From NCBI GenBank assembly GCA_027024125.1, contig JALVSV010000514.1, positions 1 to 8,239 on the forward strand: a stretch of DNA of 8,239 nucleotides, written 5' to 3'. This document shows, one piece after another, positions 6,175 to 8,239 of the stretch. Each line of letters begins with the position of its first letter. The first letter of the stretch is position 1. A program made the position numbers and the translations under genes. The notes below the pieces were generated by a model. The model was not told where the DNA came from. It saw nothing but the letters and a program-made list of their open reading frames with translations, and made no database searches. The DNA comes from Methylothermaceae bacterium (GTDB lineage Bacteria > Pseudomonadota > Gammaproteobacteria > Methylococcales > Methylothermaceae).

Positions 6175-7569
6175 ATGAAGATCAAACGATTCCTGGCAGC
6201 TGACATCCGTACGGCGTTGCAGCAGGTGAAAGAGAGTCTGGGTCCGGATGCGGTGATCCTGTCCAATCGCAAAACCGATGAAGGGGTGGAGATCGTGGCG
6301 GCACGCGACTTCGAGGTGGAAGCGGTGACAGAGGGGCAGGACAAATCCGACGATACTCTTCTTGAGGAATCACCGAAGGGGCCACCGAGCACTCAAGTGA
6401 CGCCCAACCCTGCTTTTTCTGCCAAAGGCTATGGAGCGGTGGCCGAAATGGTCAGCGAAGCGAAGCGACAGGGATCCTCGCCAGCCAAAAGGATACGCCA
6501 ACCGAAATTCCCCAGGGTAACCGAAACCGACATCCCCCATTTTCCCGGCGAGTCCTGTTCCAACCGGAAACGACCTGCCGAAAAACGGCATGATCTGCCT
6601 GGCGAAAAAATGCGGCAGACGTCCACACCGGCCCCGGACGCACTCGCCCCTCTGCGCCGCGAGATCCAGCAGATGCGCCGCCTGTTGGATCGACACCTGT
6701 CACAAACCTCGTTGCAGGAAGAGGTACAAAATCACCCCACCCGTCTCGATCTGATGCGCGCTCTGACCGAGAAAGGATTCTCCCGCCACATGGTGTTGGA
6801 ACTGGCCCGGCGTGGAGGCAATGAAGAAGAGTTCGAAGCTGCATGGCGCCGGGTTCGGCAGGTATTGATCTCCCAGATTCCAGTGGTCCACGATCCGCTA
6901 TTGGATCACGGCGGTATCGTCGCTTTGGTGGGTCCCACAGGGGTGGGCAAGACTACCACCATCGCCAAGCTGGCTGCACGTTTCCGTCTCAAGCACGGGC
7001 CCAGGCAACTGGCCCTGGTGACCACGGACAATTATCGAATCGCCGCTCACGAGCAACTGAGTACCTATGCCAGAATTCTGGGCGTTCCCGTACGGGTGGC
7101 GGCCAATACGGACGAGTTGCACGCAATCCTCCGTAGTTTCGTAGATAAACGTTTGGTTTTGATCGATACTGCGGGGATGGGGCAGCGGGACGGGCGATTG
7201 GCCGAACAATTCGCCTTGCTTCGTGACAGCGAGATTGCCATCGAAACCCATCTTGTCCTGTCTGCCGCTTCCCAGTTGCACAGCCTCTATGAGGCCATGG
7301 AGGCCTTTGCCGAGTTCCAGCCCAAGGCGGGAATCATCACCAAACTGGACGAGGCTGGTTGTGTGGGACCCATACTATCCGCTCTTATAGAACGTGGCCT
7401 GCCTACGGCATTCATGACCGATGGTCAGCAGGTTCCGGAGGATCTGCACCTGGCCTGCGCCGAAACTTTAGTGGCCCGTGGCTTCGATAGTGACGCTCAT
7501 TTGCCGGTCGAAGGCATGATGGAACGAGGGCTAGAGGACTGGATGCATTATGCAAGCGCAACGCTTTGA
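6175..7569 (+). CDS. flhF: Flagellar polar-placement GTPase FlhF
   Basis: FlhF is an SRP-family GTPase (related to Ffh and FtsY) that acts at the inner membrane of the cell pole and directs where the flagellum is assembled; GTP-driven dimers are switched off by FlhG. The 464-residue product has three parts: an N-terminal B domain starting MKIKRFLAADIRTALQQVKESLG, a low-conservation, basic and proline-rich linker at about residues 65-165, and the NG GTPase domain. Motifs are intact: the P-loop GPTGVGKT at residues 253-260, the SRP-type block TTDNYRIAAHEQLSTYARIL, the DTAG motif starting at D331 and TKLDEAG starting at T389. The gene lies 20 nt after flhA with a good Shine-Dalgarno sequence, and its last 20 nt overlap flhG when the better flhG start is used. 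Its presence points to polar flagellation. Confidence 0.97.
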   Translation: MKIKRFLAADIRTALQQVKESLGPDAVILSNRKTDEGVEIVAARDFEVEAVTEGQDKSDDTLLEESPKGPPSTQVTPNPAFSAKGYGAVAEMVSEAKRQGSSPAKRIRQPKFPRVTETDIPHFPGESCSNRKRPAEKRHDLPGEKMRQTSTPAPDALAPLRREIQQMRRLLDRHLSQTSLQEEVQNHPTRLDLMRALTEKGFSRHMVLELARRGGNEEEFEAAWRRVRQVLISQIPVVHDPLLDHGGIVALVGPTGVGKTTTIAKLAARFRLKHGPRQLALVTTDNYRIAAHEQLSTYARILGVPVRVAANTDELHAILRSFVDKRLVLIDTAGMGQRDGRLAEQFALLRDSEIAIETHLVLSAASQLHSLYEAMEAFAEFQPKAGIITKLDEAGCVGPILSALIERGLPTAFMTDGQQVPEDLHLACAETLVARGFDSDAHLPVEGMMERGLEDWMHYASATL

Positions 7570-8239
7570 TCAGGCGGCAGGTATACGGCATATGACAAGT
7601 GATCTCAGACCGGTTCGTGTGTTTGCAGTGACCGGCGGCAAAGGGGGGATCGGCAAAACCAATATCGCTGTCAATCTGGGGGTGTCGTTGGCCCAGAGAG
7701 GGCGGGTGACTGCGCTCATGGATGCCGATATGGGACTGGCCAACGTCGACATCCTGTTGGGTCTGCAACCAAAATATAACCTTTCTCACGTCATCTCTGG
7801 GGAGAGAGGTCTCGATCAGATTCTGGTTGAAGGACCTTCAGGCCTGAAAATCGTGCCGGCGGCCTCGGGTCTGCGGCAGATGGCAGAGCTGTCCGAAGTC
7901 GAGCAGGCGGGGCTCATCCGGGCTTTCAGCGAACTCCATCTACCTCTGGAAGTGTTGATCGTCGATACTGCAGCGGGCATCTCCGGGCCGGTGGTCAATT
8001 TTGCCCGCGCCTGTCAGGAGATCATCGTGGTGGTCTGCGATGAACCCACTTCGCTGACCGATGCCTATGCATTCATCAAACTGTTACACCGCGATTACGG
8101 GTTGTTCCGCTTTCAGATCCTGTGCAATCAAGTACGCACCGATGGGCAGGGACGCGTGCTGTTCGAGAAGTTGTATCGGGTCACTGAGCGTTATCTCGAC
8201 GTGACCCTCAATTATTTCGGCGCGGTACCCAACGACGAA
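7550..8239 (+). CDS. flhG: Flagellar number regulator FlhG/FleN, MinD-like ATPase (3' partial)
   Basis: FlhG (called FleN in Pseudomonas) is a ParA/MinD-type ATPase that limits flagellar number; it stimulates FlhF GTPase activity and, in Pseudomonas, restrains the master activator FleQ. The 230 codons visible run open to the window edge; full proteins are usually about 270-300 residues. The deviant Walker A GGKGGIGKT is at residues 29-37, the MDADMGLANVD block at 57-67, VDTAAG from V138 and the CDEPTSLTDAYA segment from C163, all typical. I chose ATG 7550 rather than ATG 7592 because the 14 extra codons contain DQAAGIR (residues 7-13), matching the DQAxxLR activator motif known at the FlhG N-terminus that acts on FlhF. 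AGAGGA at 7533-7538 may serve as the ribosome site, with long spacing. The start overlaps the flhF end by 20 nt, consistent with coupled synthesis of the two partners. Confidence 0.95.
   Translation, partial: MQAQRFDQAAGIRHMTSDLRPVRVFAVTGGKGGIGKTNIAVNLGVSLAQRGRVTALMDADMGLANVDILLGLQPKYNLSHVISGERGLDQILVEGPSGLKIVPAASGLRQMAELSEVEQAGLIRAFSELHLPLEVLIVDTAAGISGPVVNFARACQEIIVVVCDEPTSLTDAYAFIKLLHRDYGLFRFQILCNQVRTDGQGRVLFEKLYRVTERYLDVTLNYFGAVPNDE

Overview
The window holds one continuous, same-strand block of flagellar genes from what is almost certainly a gammaproteobacterium with polar flagella. The order is fliN (5' end cut off) - fliO - fliP - fliQ - fliR - flhB - flhA - flhF - flhG/fleN (3' end cut off). 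This order, and above all flhF and flhG directly behind flhA, is that of Pseudomonas, Vibrio, Halomonas and related polarly flagellated gammaproteobacteria; enteric bacteria lack flhF and flhG and place flhBA elsewhere. The DNA is fairly GC-rich (by eye, high fifties percent). I cannot name the genus from the sequence.

Layout. Positions 1-440 encode the C-ring protein FliN. Positions 437-2842 encode the membrane components of the flagellar type III export gate (FliO, FliP, FliQ, FliR). Positions 2845-6154 encode the two large export-gate proteins, FlhB (substrate-specificity switch) and FlhA (docking platform and proton-driven exporter). Positions 6175-8239 encode FlhF (SRP-type GTPase that places the flagellum at the pole) and FlhG/FleN (MinD-like ATPase that limits flagellar number). 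Every gene looks intact, of normal family length, with its key motifs present. No mobile element, CRISPR array, tRNA, rRNA or factor-independent terminator is visible.

How they work together. FliP, FliQ and FliR form the export channel, FliO helps assemble it, FlhB sits against the channel and gates substrate class, FlhA forms the nonameric cytoplasmic ring, and FliN at the C-ring docks the export ATPase complex and takes part in rotation switching. FlhF recruits early flagellar parts to a cell pole; FlhG stimulates FlhF GTPase activity through its N-terminal helix and restrains flagellar number.

Most junctions are very tight (4-nt ATGA overlaps at fliN/fliO and fliO/fliP, 2-nt gaps at fliQ/fliR and fliR/flhB, a 20-nt overlap at flhF/flhG with the chosen start). 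Two junctions break this pattern: a 194-nt spacer between fliP and fliQ, and an 85-nt spacer between flhB and flhA. Each contains a short ORF (50 and 18 codons); the second ends in an ATGA overlap with the flhA start. These spacers are the only structure that the standard flagellar annotation does not explain. I see no undescribed multi-gene system here.
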